This document shows, in pieces, positions 9,025 to 17,584 of a DNA stretch of 64,000 bases (position 1 is its first letter; the number at the start of each line of letters is the position of its first letter). The position numbers and the translations under genes are program-made. The DNA is from Cesiribacter andamanensis AMV16 (GTDB taxonomy: Bacteria; Bacteroidota; Bacteroidia; Cytophagales; Cyclobacteriaceae). The DNA is taken from assembly GCF_000348925.1 (NCBI RefSeq), contig NZ_AODQ01000004.1, positions 1-64,000 on the forward strand. The letters are read 5' to 3'. The notes beneath the pieces were generated by a model. It did not search any database, had not been told where the DNA came from, and saw nothing but the letters and a program-made list of their open reading frames with translations.

Positions 9025-10695
9025 ATGAAAGCGCTCATATATACCCTCCCCCTCCTACTAAGTGCAACTATTTTTGCTGGTTGTTCCCAGAATCAGTACG
9101 CACAGGAGTACGACGACATGTATTATACCGCCCAGGACCGGCAGCAGGCCATTGCCCTGGAGCAGGCCCGGGAACAAGGCCGCCGGGAAGCCCAACTGGA
9201 AGAACAACGCCGCCGGGAGGCTGAGGCCGAAGCGCGCCGCAGAAGTTTGTACGATGCACAAAATGCCCAGTCGGCCCGGGAGATCAATCCCGACGCCGCC
9301 ACCTATAGCGAAGACACCTATTACGAAGACGACACCTATTATCAGGAGCCCAGAGCGGCGGCCCCTGCCGGCCAAACGGCGGTAACCAACAATTATTACT
9401 ATGGTGGCAACTCCGGCTGGGGTCCTTATGCCAGCGCCTGGGGACCCTATGGTGCCTGGGGACGTCCGGGCTGGCGAAGCGGCTTTAGCATTTCCTTTGG
9501 CATGGGCTGGAACTCCTGGAACAGCTGGTGCGATCCCTTCTTTGACCCCTGGTGTGGCGGCTACGGCTTTGGCTACGACCCCTTCTGGGGCCGTCCTGCC
9601 TGGGCCTGGAATGGTTGGGGCTACTACAACCCCTACGCCCGCGGCTACCGCCATGGTTTTTATGATGGCTGGAACCGTGCCTATTGGGGATCTTACTACA
9701 GACCTACCACAGTAATTGTGTATCAGGGCGATCGCTCTACCCCCCGCAACGTAACCTACGGTCCCCGCACCGGGCGTGCCATAGCCTCTAACGACCTGGG
9801 CGTAGGCCAGCGTGTAGCCACCTATGATCGCCTGCAGGGCGCCCGCCAGCAACGCCTGGAAGAAAGCATCGAGCGCCGCCGCATACAGGATAACCAGCGC
9901 CAGGTGCAGGACAACCGGGTGCGCACACCACGCGCCACTCCGGCCGAGCGTCAGGGAGGTGTACGGGGCGGCGAAACCCCTCGCACCTCGCCCCGGACTA
10001 CGCCTCAGCAGCGTACTACCAGCCCGCGCACCGAGCCTGCACGTCAGCCACGCCCCAGCTCCCCCGCAACCCGCCCAGCCCCTAGCCGTGGCAGCGGGGG
10101 CTCTACCCCTACCCAGCGTGGTGGCGGTGGTACTCCCCGTAGCGGACGTGGCGGCGGAGAGCCCACCAACTTTGCGGCGGTTGATCAGCCTAATGGTGAC
10201 AGCCAGGAAGTAGTAATTGTTCGGGAGGAAACCCCTGCTCAGCCAGCCCGCGCTGCAAGAAGCCAGGAGATCAGCCGCCCGATCGATACGGAGAACTATC
10301 AGCCCGTAGCCCCTGCCCAGCGCCCTACCCGCGCTGCGGCAGTACCAGCTGAGCAAGGCCGCACAGCTCCTGCCTATCAGAACTCTTACCGCCCTGCCGA
10401 GCGCCCCGCCAGTACGCAGCGCAGCAGTGCCGATGTGCCCAGCCGCTCGGCTCAGCCCGCCCAGCAGCCCATCAGCCGCCCGGCGCCGCAGCAGCGTCAG
10501 TACAGTGCACCGGCGCCCAGCTACCGGACCCCTTCGCAGCCGGCAAGCAGTGCCCCTGCCCGCTCCAGCTACAGCAGCCCGGCACCGCAGCGCAGCCAGC
10601 CAGCTGCCAGTCCGGCCCCCAGCCCATCCAGAAGCAGCGCTTCGCCTTCTTCGGGGGGTAGCCGCAGCGGAGGCCGGGGCAGCAGAGGTAACTAA
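9025..10695 (+). CDS. Disordered lipoprotein with aromatic-rich and Pro/Arg/Ser-rich regions
   Basis: A 556-residue predicted lipoprotein of unknown function. The signal peptide ends in a lipobox (ATIFAGC, Cys about 19). A charged coiled-coil stretch (about 35-80, QARE/RRREAEAEARRR) follows. Next comes a Trp/Gly/Tyr/Phe-rich segment (about 125-235) with repeated GxWGPY and FDPW-like units. The last 300 residues are low-complexity Pro, Arg, Ser, Thr and Ala with no globular look. Such composition suggests a surface-exposed or periplasmic, largely disordered protein. A barrel gene follows 30 bp downstream, so they may be co-transcribed. No catalytic domain was recognised. Confidence 0.75.
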   Translation: MKALIYTLPLLLSATIFAGCSQNQYAQEYDDMYYTAQDRQQAIALEQAREQGRREAQLEEQRRREAEAEARRRSLYDAQNAQSAREINPDAATYSEDTYYEDDTYYQEPRAAAPAGQTAVTNNYYYGGNSGWGPYASAWGPYGAWGRPGWRSGFSISFGMGWNSWNSWCDPFFDPWCGGYGFGYDPFWGRPAWAWNGWGYYNPYARGYRHGFYDGWNRAYWGSYYRPTTVIVYQGDRSTPRNVTYGPRTGRAIASNDLGVGQRVATYDRLQGARQQRLEESIERRRIQDNQRQVQDNRVRTPRATPAERQGGVRGGETPRTSPRTTPQQRTTSPRTEPARQPRPSSPATRPAPSRGSGGSTPTQRGGGGTPRSGRGGGEPTNFAAVDQPNGDSQEVVIVREETPAQPARAARSQEISRPIDTENYQPVAPAQRPTRAAAVPAEQGRTAPAYQNSYRPAERPASTQRSSADVPSRSAQPAQQPISRPAPQQRQYSAPAPSYRTPSQPASSAPARSSYSSPAPQRSQPAASPAPSPSRSSASPSSGGSRSGGRGSRGN

Positions 10696-10725
10696 ACCGT
10701 TTTATCACCCGTACCTTTTTTTACC

Positions 10726-12270
10726 ATGAAAAAAGCTTTAGCACTTATATTTTTAAGTGCCGGCTGCCTCTTTGTTTCTACTGAGAGTCCGGCACAAACC
10801 TTTCGCTACGCCAATGATGCCCTGCGCTTCAGTCAGTATCAGCCTGGCGGCACGGCCCGCATCATGAGCCTGGGCGGGGCTCAGGTAGCGCTGGGGGGTG
10901 ATATTAGCTCGGCCTACAGCAACCCTGCCGGCCTTGGCTTCTACAACCGCTCAGAGATTAGCTTTACCCCCAGTTTTACCAATAGCGTAAACGATGCCTA
11001 CTTTATAGCCCCGGGCGAAAGTGTAAGCAGCAACAGCCTGTATGATTACCGCAGTCGCCTGGGCATTGGCAGCCTTGGCGTGGTACTCAACCGCAGCAAA
11101 AAGAGCGAGGACCGCAGCGGCTGGCTTGGAGGCTCGTTTGCCATCACCTACCAGCGTACCAACACCTTCTATGATAAATTTGCCTTTGAGGGAAATAATG
11201 CGAGCAACTCTCTGGTGGATATTTTCCCCCTCTATGAGTTAAATACTTATAATAACCTGGACCTTCAGGGCTTCTATGGAGCCGCCCTTGATGCGGAGCT
11301 GATTGCCATTTTTGAGGATACGGAAGTAAATGGTGAGGCCCGCTATTACTACGATACCTACATGCCCTTCCCCGACGAAGAGTTTCCCATCTTTCAGCGC
11401 GATGTAGTGCAAACTGCCGGCTCACAGGGGCAACTTAATTTTGCCTATGGCGGCAATATTGCAGACATGGTCTATATAGGGGGAGGGATTGGCATTACCT
11501 CGCTTAGCTACACCTACAATTCTCGCTATCAGGAGGTTGTGCCGCAGGGCCTGTATACCACCTACCCCGAGCAGATAGATGAATACCCGCTGAGCCGGCT
11601 GGACCTGGATACCGAACGGGTCACCAGCGGGGCCGGTATTAATGCTACCCTGGGCATCATTGCCCGCCCTATTCCCGCCATTAGCCTGGGCCTGTCTTAC
11701 CAGACCCCTACCCTTTACCAGATGAATGAAGAAGAGGCGGGCACCTTCGATACCCAGTTTGAGAGCGGCACTCCACGGGGCTTTGGCTCCTATTACAACA
11801 GCTTTGATTATAACCTGAAAACCCCTGGCCGGGTAACCGCTGGCCTGGCCGCCTTTATAGAAAAATGGGGCTTCCTGACGGCCGATGTGGAGTATGTTAA
11901 TTATGGAAATGCCCGCCTTACCGACAGCTACAGCTCGCTGACCTCGGATAATAATGCCATCCGCCAGGATCTGGAAGCAGTGATCAATTACCGGCTGGGC
12001 GCAGAGCTTCGCTATGAGGTGCTGCGCTTTCGGGCTGGCTATGCCCACCAGCCTAATCCCTATGCCAATCGGGTAGGCTTTGAGGCCATAAGCAATGTGT
12101 ATTCGGTAGGCGCAGGCCTGCGCTTTCGCCAGTACTACGTAGACCTGGCGCTGAACCAGCAACGAAACAACCGCCTTTATACCCCCTATGATCTGGGCCC
12201 GGATTCGCCCCGCATCAGTCTGGATAACAAAGTAAGCTCGGCCTTTCTTACCGTTGGCCTTACCTTTTAA
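10726..12270 (+). CDS. Outer-membrane beta-barrel protein (FadL/PorV-like)
   Basis: A 514-residue outer-membrane protein with a signal peptide (about 1-23, ending SPAQ). The N-terminus (about 24-70: ARIMSLGGAQVALGGDISSAYSNPAGLG) is the signature of the OmpP1/FadL/PorV barrel group. The rest shows alternating polar/aromatic strands and ends in a terminal strand AFLTVGLTF with C-terminal Phe, the usual signal for outer-membrane insertion. FadL relatives carry hydrophobic compounds, and PorV relatives serve the type IX secretion system; this one cannot be assigned. It is followed by a strong terminator shared with the convergent aroK. Confidence 0.85.
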   Translation: MKKALALIFLSAGCLFVSTESPAQTFRYANDALRFSQYQPGGTARIMSLGGAQVALGGDISSAYSNPAGLGFYNRSEISFTPSFTNSVNDAYFIAPGESVSSNSLYDYRSRLGIGSLGVVLNRSKKSEDRSGWLGGSFAITYQRTNTFYDKFAFEGNNASNSLVDIFPLYELNTYNNLDLQGFYGAALDAELIAIFEDTEVNGEARYYYDTYMPFPDEEFPIFQRDVVQTAGSQGQLNFAYGGNIADMVYIGGGIGITSLSYTYNSRYQEVVPQGLYTTYPEQIDEYPLSRLDLDTERVTSGAGINATLGIIARPIPAISLGLSYQTPTLYQMNEEEAGTFDTQFESGTPRGFGSYYNSFDYNLKTPGRVTAGLAAFIEKWGFLTADVEYVNYGNARLTDSYSSLTSDNNAIRQDLEAVINYRLGAELRYEVLRFRAGYAHQPNPYANRVGFEAISNVYSVGAGLRFRQYYVDLALNQQRNNRLYTPYDLGPDSPRISLDNKVSSAFLTVGLTF

Positions 12271-12287
12271 TCGTACTTACCTATACC

Positions 12288-12319
12288 AAAAAAGCTACCT
12301 TCTGGGTAGCTTTTTTTTA
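12288..12319. terminator. Bidirectional terminator between barrel gene and aroK
   Basis: AAAAAAGCTACC, a short loop, then GGTAGCTTTTTTTT: a strong stem with an A-run and T-run on opposite sides. It overlaps the aroK stop codon and can end both convergent transcripts. Confidence 0.85.
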
Positions 12320-12856
12320 GCGCTGCTGCAGGCGTTGCAGGATCTGCTGTACCACTTCCTGCACAGGCACCCCTTCCTGAAGCCGGATGTGCACATGAGC
12401 CTGCCGGTAAAAGGGAATGCGCCAGGAAAATTTCTCCTGCAGCTCCTCTACATAAGATGCCTGATGGCCCAAGCCTGCCAGAAGCGGCCGCTGCCCGGGC
12501 TGCTGTGAGAGCCGATCGGCCAGCTCCTGCCAGCCTACTTCCAGGTAGATGCTGAAAGCCTGCCGACGGATCTGTTCCATATTATCGAAGTAGCAGGGGG
12601 TACCCCCACCCGTCGCCAGCACCAGTGGTACTGTACTGTGCAGCACCTGCTGCAGGGTCTGAGACTCCCGGTGGCGGAAATAGCCTTCCCCTCTTTGCTC
12701 AAATATTTGGGCAATGGAACAGCCTTCTTCCGCTTCCAGCAGGGTATCCAGGTCGGCAAAGGGCAGCTCAAGTTCCCGGGCCAGTAATCTGCCTACGGAA
12801 GATTTTCCGCTGCCTGGCATCCCCACCAATACAAGTGTCGTTTGCGTCTGCATCAT
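12317..12856 (-). CDS. aroK: Shikimate kinase
   Basis: A 179-residue cytoplasmic kinase that phosphorylates shikimate at the 3-position in aromatic amino acid synthesis. It has a Walker A motif GMPGSGKSS (about 12-20), the shikimate-binding D-L-D-T segment (about 36-39), RHRES, and the GGG motif ATGGGTPC. Length is normal for AroK. The start overlaps the stop of the upstream permease gene by 4 bp, so it is the last gene of a coupled four-gene operon that otherwise has nothing to do with the shikimate pathway. Confidence 0.93.
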   Translation of the reverse strand: MMQTQTTLVLVGMPGSGKSSVGRLLARELELPFADLDTLLEAEEGCSIAQIFEQRGEGYFRHRESQTLQQVLHSTVPLVLATGGGTPCYFDNMEQIRRQAFSIYLEVGWQELADRLSQQPGQRPLLAGLGHQASYVEELQEKFSWRIPFYRQAHVHIRLQEGVPVQEVVQQILQRLQQR

Positions 12857-13914
12857 GAGCGTAGGCGCACCCGCGGATCAAGGGCCGCATATAGAACATC
12901 CACAAATATATTTACCACCACAAAGATAGAGGCAATAAAGAGCGTAGAGCCCATCACCACCGGAAAGTCCAGGCTTTGTACGGCCTTGATGGTAATAAAG
13001 CCCAGCCCCTTCCAGTCAAAGATCAGCTCTACAAAAAAGGCGCCGGCCATCAGGGAGGCCAGCCAGCCCGAGACGGCCGTCAGCACCGGGTTTAGGGCAT
13101 TTTTGAGGGCATGCTTGCTGATGACCCGGTAGTAGCGCAGGCCCTTGGCCCGGGCGGTGCGGATATAATCCTGCGAAAGCACCTCCAGCATGGAGCTTCG
13201 GGTAAGCTGAATGATGATGGACAGGGGGCGCAGGCCCAGCGTCAGGGCCGGCAGAATCAGGTTTTCCAGGTGCAGGGTACGTCCATAGAAGGGGTGGTTT
13301 ACCCAGAGCTGGCCCGTAATGTTCAGGCCTGTGTAGTCGCTCAGGTAGTACCCAAACACCATGGCGATGACGATGGCCGACACAAAGGAAGGTACCGAAA
13401 TGCCCAATACCGAGCTGGTAATGATAAAATGGTCGGCAAAGGTATTTTGCTTAAGCGCCGCCACCACGCCAAAGGCAATGCCCACTACGGTAGCAAAGGC
13501 CATGGCCGCCATGGCCAGCCAGAAGGTGCTCTCCACATTCTCCAGCAGAATTTCCGACACCTTTTTGTTGGATTGAAACGAGCGCCGCAGGTAGGGGGTC
13601 TTCAGCGCCAGCACCTCCCCTGCGCCCAGCTCCGTCAGGGCATAGTACTCGTACTTCTGCTGGGCTTCCTGGCTCTGCTCATGCACCCCCAGGGGAGAAA
13701 GATCGTTGAGGTACTGCAGCAGTTGCTGGCCCAGAGGCTTATCCAGCCCCAGCTCTTTCTGGATAGCCTCCCGGGTGGCCACATCGGAGCGTTGGCCGGC
13801 CATCATGGCCACCGGATCGCCCGGCAGGGCATGGAACAGGAAGAAGATCACCAGCACCACACCAAGCAGTACCAGAAATCCATAGCCCAGCCGTCTGCCT
13901 ACAAATAGGAGCAT
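12853..13914 (-). CDS. ABC transporter permease, DppB/OppB type
   Basis: A 353-residue inner-membrane permease of the peptide/nickel ABC importer family. It has an N-terminal membrane helix with the LLGVVLVIFFLFHALPGDP signature, a periplasmic insert (about 40-120) and five later helices. The cytoplasmic coupling motif (RTARAKGLRYYRVISKHALKNAL) is intact. Partner genes for the second permease, ATPases or binding protein are not next to it, so the rest of the transporter must be encoded elsewhere. The stop overlaps aroK and the start shares its base with the stop of the DoxX-like gene. Confidence 0.9.
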   Translation of the reverse strand: MLLFVGRRLGYGFLVLLGVVLVIFFLFHALPGDPVAMMAGQRSDVATREAIQKELGLDKPLGQQLLQYLNDLSPLGVHEQSQEAQQKYEYYALTELGAGEVLALKTPYLRRSFQSNKKVSEILLENVESTFWLAMAAMAFATVVGIAFGVVAALKQNTFADHFIITSSVLGISVPSFVSAIVIAMVFGYYLSDYTGLNITGQLWVNHPFYGRTLHLENLILPALTLGLRPLSIIIQLTRSSMLEVLSQDYIRTARAKGLRYYRVISKHALKNALNPVLTAVSGWLASLMAGAFFVELIFDWKGLGFITIKAVQSLDFPVVMGSTLFIASIFVVVNIFVDVLYAALDPRVRLRS

Positions 13915-15011
13915 CAGTTACGCAGTAGTTTCAGGATATCACTCGCTTCGGGGGTATCGTTGTGGTGCCACTTGCCCAGCACGGTACCCTCCTGTAGCAG
14001 TACCAGGCCGGGGTTGGCCCGCATGATGGTCTTCAGCAGGGTAGCATCAGCAAAGGCATAGGGCAGGGCCAGCTGGTGCTGGTGGCGGAAGGCCTCATAG
14101 CTGCTTTCATCCGAAGACGTTAGCACCAGGCTATTGACCCTTCCCTGCAGGCTCTGCGCCAGGCGGTTGATGGCTGGCACATTGTCGCCATCGGCCTTAT
14201 CGGTCTTGTGCACTATAATGAGCAGCTGGCGGCCCTGCAGCACGGCATCGGTAATGGTGCCCTCGTTGTTCCAGACGGCAAAGTCCGAGATGGTGGGGGC
14301 CGCCTCGGGGTTCAGCAGCTTAATGTCATTGTACTCATAGCCTTCCTCCTCGGCAGGGTACTCGGTGAGTTCGTACTGCTGCCCCCCCTTGCTCATGATG
14401 TAGGCATAGCGATAGGGCTCGCTGGGCTGCATGGCCGTGGGGATGTTTACCCCCACCTTATACGCTCTGAAATCGATAAAGGGCAGATGCTCGATGGCGT
14501 AAAGGGCAATGCCGGTGCTGATAAGGGCTGTAGCCAGCACCCACAGGCCTGCGCCGGGTTTGGGATAGGGCGCCGGCCCCTTATAGTAGCTCACAAACAA
14601 GATCAGGATCAGCACCAGCAGCACAATATCCTTCCAGAAGCTCTGCCAGGGGGTGAGCTTAAGGGCATCGCCAAAGCAGCCACAATCGGTCACCTTGTTG
14701 AAGTAGGCCGAGTAAAAGGTAAGAAAGGTAAAGAAGACAATAATGCCCAGCAGTACCGCCGTAGTGAGCCTGGGCCGGAAGTGCAGCAGTAGCGCAATGC
14801 CCAGCACCACCTCCAGCACGCTCAGGATCACCGAAAGCTCCAGCGCCAGGGGGGCCAGTTTAAGAAATACGGGCGAAATATCGTTGGCAAATACCTCAAA
14901 GTATTCTTCCAGCTTGATCTGCGTACCCACCGGGTCGTTGATTTTGATAAGCCCGGAAATAATAAAGAGAAGCCCCACCAGGTAGCGGGCCGTAAGCCTA
15001 AGCGCTTGCAT
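13914..15011 (-). CDS. DoxX/MauE-like membrane protein with thioredoxin-like C-terminus
   Basis: A 365-residue membrane protein of the BT_3928 type. The N-terminal half (about 1-150) has four membrane helices of the DoxX/MauE fold with the motif DCGCFGDALKLTPWQSFWKD between helices three and four. Cys residues in this position are used in relatives for redox or thiol transfer. The C-terminal half (about 220-365) looks like a thioredoxin-like fold (LLIIVHKTDKADG..., then PGLVLLQEGTVLGKW) but has no CxxC. It overlaps both neighbours, which argues for one transcript. The function is unknown; a role in redox balance of the membrane is an inference from the family. Confidence 0.8.
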   Translation of the reverse strand: MQALRLTARYLVGLLFIISGLIKINDPVGTQIKLEEYFEVFANDISPVFLKLAPLALELSVILSVLEVVLGIALLLHFRPRLTTAVLLGIIVFFTFLTFYSAYFNKVTDCGCFGDALKLTPWQSFWKDIVLLVLILILFVSYYKGPAPYPKPGAGLWVLATALISTGIALYAIEHLPFIDFRAYKVGVNIPTAMQPSEPYRYAYIMSKGGQQYELTEYPAEEEGYEYNDIKLLNPEAAPTISDFAVWNNEGTITDAVLQGRQLLIIVHKTDKADGDNVPAINRLAQSLQGRVNSLVLTSSDESSYEAFRHQHQLALPYAFADATLLKTIMRANPGLVLLQEGTVLGKWHHNDTPEASDILKLLRN

Positions 15012-15555
15012 GTTCTTGTTCTTTTAGGAGAATAAGGGCAAATACGGAATAATTGAGCATGTCCTGATAATTGGCCTGTACCCCTTCGGAGATCAGGGTA
15101 CGGCCCTGGTTGTCCTCAATCTGCTTTACCCGCAGCAGCTTCATCAGGATGATGTCGGTAATGGAGGGTACGCGCATGTTGCGCCAGGCCTCGCCATAAT
15201 CATGGTTCTTATTGGTGAGCAGCTCCAGCGTTTGGGCGGCCCATTTATCATAGAGGGGTTCCAGCTCCTGGTAGCTCAGCTCCAGGCGTTCATCGCCCTG
15301 CAGGTCCAGCTGAATCAGGGCCATCAGGCAGTAGTTGATGATGCCCACAAACTCCCCCTCTATGTTATCAGCTACCTTCTGGGTTCCTTTTTCCTGAATG
15401 GAACGGATGCGCTGGGCTTTGATGTAGATCTGGTCGGTAATGGAGGGCAGGCGCAGAATGCGCCAGGCCGTTCCGTAATCCAGGGTTTTCTTCCTGAAGA
15501 TTGATTTACAATCCCCGATAACTTGCGTATATTCGCTGACTGTCTTTTCGATCAA
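14998..15555 (-). CDS. DUF1599 protein with internal duplication
   Basis: A 185-residue cytoplasmic protein built from two copies of one motif. The first copy (about 18-58) holds LDYGTAWRILRLPSITDQI, and the second (about 105-150) holds HDYGEAWRNMRVPSITDII. This matches DUF1599, also linked to nucleotide-modification-associated domain Nmad1. No biochemical role is established here. The start is a TTG (at 15555) since no ATG fits. It is the first gene of the DUF1599-DoxX-permease-aroK operon and overlaps the DoxX gene by 14 bp. folP is transcribed divergently from the short gap upstream. Confidence 0.82.
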   Translation of the reverse strand: MIEKTVSEYTQVIGDCKSIFRKKTLDYGTAWRILRLPSITDQIYIKAQRIRSIQEKGTQKVADNIEGEFVGIINYCLMALIQLDLQGDERLELSYQELEPLYDKWAAQTLELLTNKNHDYGEAWRNMRVPSITDIILMKLLRVKQIEDNQGRTLISEGVQANYQDMLNYSVFALILLKEQEHASA

Positions 15556-15591
15556 GGCAAATAGGAGTTTAGAAGGCCAGAAGCCCCATTA

Positions 15592-16482
15592 TTGGAAGCG
15601 AAAGATACACCATTTTTGACGAATTATACACTGAACCTGCGCGGAAAACTGCTGGACCTCTCCCAGCCGCGGGTAATGGGTATCATAAACGTTACACCTG
15701 ATTCCTTTTATGCCGGCAGCCGCCTGGGCTCCGAAACCGAACTGCTCCGGCAGGCCGAACGCATGCTGGCCGAAGGGGCCGATCTGCTGGATGTAGGCGG
15801 GTACTCCACGCGCCCCGGCGCTGCTGATGTATTGCCTGAAGAGGAGCAGGAACGCGTTTGCCGGGCCATTGGCAGCCTGGTGCGGACCTTTCCGGAGGCC
15901 CACATTTCAGTGGATACCTTTCGGGCTGGGGTAGCCGCGGCGGCGGTGGCAGAAGGCGCCTGCCTGATCAATGACATAGGCGGCGGGGAGCTGGATGCCG
16001 ATATGTTTACTACCGTAGCCCGGCTGCAGGTGCCCTATATCCTGATGCACATGCGCGGCACGCCGCAGACCATGGCCGGCCTGAACCAGTATGAGGATTT
16101 GCTTAAAGAAATAATTGATTATTTTGCCGAACGGCTCAACAAATTAAGAGCCTTGGGGGTAAAAGACATTATAGCAGATCCGGGTTTTGGATTTGCCAAA
16201 AACATTGACCAGAACTATTTACTCTTGCAAAATCTGCGGCTTTTGACAGTGCTGAACGTGCCCCTGCTGGTGGGAATTAGCCGTAAATCGCTCATCTGGA
16301 AAAAGCTGGGGATAACGCCCGAGGAAGCCGGAAACGGCAGCACGGTACTCAATACCCTGGCCCTTACGGAAGGGGCACACATTTTGCGGGTGCATGACGT
16401 AAAGCAGGCGGTAGAGGCCGTGCGCTTATGGAAATCATTTAGGAACAACAGCAAGAAAGCAGCATTTGATACTGGGTTTTAA
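15592..16482 (+). CDS. folP: Dihydropteroate synthase
   Basis: A roughly 290-residue TIM-barrel enzyme that joins p-aminobenzoate to 6-hydroxymethyl-dihydropterin diphosphate in folate synthesis; it is the sulfonamide target. Signatures are VMGIINVTPDSFYAGSR, LLDVGGYSTRPGA, SVDTFRAG, INDIGGG, LMHMRGTPQTM, DPGFGFAKN and GISRKS. No ATG is available before the conserved part: TTG at 15592 gives the longest form and TTG at 15616 (MTNYTLNLRGK...) is equally plausible. The 3' end overlaps the start of cdaA. Confidence 0.94.
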   Translation: MEAKDTPFLTNYTLNLRGKLLDLSQPRVMGIINVTPDSFYAGSRLGSETELLRQAERMLAEGADLLDVGGYSTRPGAADVLPEEEQERVCRAIGSLVRTFPEAHISVDTFRAGVAAAAVAEGACLINDIGGGELDADMFTTVARLQVPYILMHMRGTPQTMAGLNQYEDLLKEIIDYFAERLNKLRALGVKDIIADPGFGFAKNIDQNYLLLQNLRLLTVLNVPLLVGISRKSLIWKKLGITPEEAGNGSTVLNTLALTEGAHILRVHDVKQAVEAVRLWKSFRNNSKKAAFDTGF

Positions 16483-17350
16483 CATAGGATTTCTTGAGGT
16501 AGACTTTGTCGATCTGCTCGACATTGCCCTGGTAAGCATACTGCTCTATCAGGTCTATAAACTGATGCGCGGCAGCGTGGCGGTTAAGATCTTCCTGGGC
16601 TTTCTATCGCTTTACCTGCTGTACCTGGTGGTAAATGCCCTGGAAATGGAGCTGCTGTCTAACATCCTGGGCCAGTTCATGGGGGTTGGTTTTCTGGCGG
16701 CCATCATCCTCTTTCAGCAGGAGATCCGCAAATTCCTGTTCATGATTGGGCGCACCACCATCTTTAACCGGGAAAACATCTTTAAGGGCCTTCCCTGGCG
16801 CAAAAACAGCCGGGCGGCCGATCTCAACATTACCCCCATCATTGAGGCTGCCAAGTCGCTGGGTGCTACCAATACCGGAGCCCTGATTGTTATCAGCAAA
16901 AGCTCGGAGCTGAAGTTCTATGCCGAATCGGGCGACCGCATCGATGCAGTGATCAGCAAGCGCCTGCTGCTAAGCATCTTTAACAAATACAGCCCTCTGC
17001 ATGATGGGGCCGTCATCATTTACAATCGCCGCATAGAAGCCGCCCGCTGCATTCTGCCCGTTACCGAGCGGGACAACCTGCCGGCCCAGTTTGGTCTGCG
17101 CCACCGGGCGGCCATTGGCATGTCGGAGGCTACCGATACCCTTATTCTGGTGGTATCGGAAGAAACCGGCAAGATCTCCACCGTCCGCAACGGCATGATC
17201 CACCACAACCTTTCTGCCCAGGAGCTGCGCAGCAAGATCAATGCCTACCTGTACGAGCAGGAAGAAGAAGAGGAGGAAACGCCGCTCAAGAAGAAGCGGA
17301 AAGGCCCCCGCACCGCCGATGAAGCTGCATCTGCCCCCTCACAACCCTAA
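16466..17350 (+). CDS. cdaA: Membrane diadenylate cyclase CdaA
   Basis: A 294-residue enzyme that makes cyclic di-AMP from two ATP. Two or three N-terminal membrane helices (about 12-80) precede a DAC domain (about 110-260) with the hallmark motifs HDGAVII and GLRHRAAIG. The C-terminal tail is a charged Glu/Lys stretch. The start is TTG 16466, overlapping the end of folP by 17 bp; folP-cdaA linkage is common in Bacteroidota. Cyclic di-AMP controls potassium and osmotic balance and cell-wall stress. Confidence 0.93.
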   Translation: MILGFNIGFLEVDFVDLLDIALVSILLYQVYKLMRGSVAVKIFLGFLSLYLLYLVVNALEMELLSNILGQFMGVGFLAAIILFQQEIRKFLFMIGRTTIFNRENIFKGLPWRKNSRAADLNITPIIEAAKSLGATNTGALIVISKSSELKFYAESGDRIDAVISKRLLLSIFNKYSPLHDGAVIIYNRRIEAARCILPVTERDNLPAQFGLRHRAAIGMSEATDTLILVVSEETGKISTVRNGMIHHNLSAQELRSKINAYLYEQEEEEEETPLKKKRKGPRTADEAASAPSQP

Positions 17351-17377
17351 GCTCCTCCCCTGTTAACGCAGCCAAAA

Positions 17378-17403
17378 AAAGGCCGGCATTTCAGCCAGCC
17401 TTT
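17378..17403 (+). terminator. Likely terminator after cdaA
   Basis: AAAGGCCGGC, a 6-base loop, then GCCAGCCTTT with one mismatch, followed by TCTAT. An imperfect but GC-rich stem just downstream of cdaA. Confidence 0.5.
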
Positions 17404-17481
17404 CTATAGTCATCCTTGCGCCAAATTTACTTTAACCTGAGCTATAGATTTAGCTACTTACTTACAGCTACCATAACGTAC

Positions 17482-17515
17482 GAATCCCCCTTGGCGAAGG
17501 GGGTAGAGGGATTGG
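17482..17515. repeat. 34-bp hairpin repeat, left copy
   Basis: A 34-bp element containing the hairpin CCCCCTTGGCGAAGGGGG. Its inverted copy lies at 18869-18902 on the other side of the IS, with only one mismatch. Each copy can fold by itself. The rest of 17404-17570 has no gene. Confidence 0.8.
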
Positions 17516-17584
17516 CAACATTAAATTCGAGGCTAATTAAAATAATATTGAACCTGGACTTGCAATAAAAAAGCGGACAAAAGA

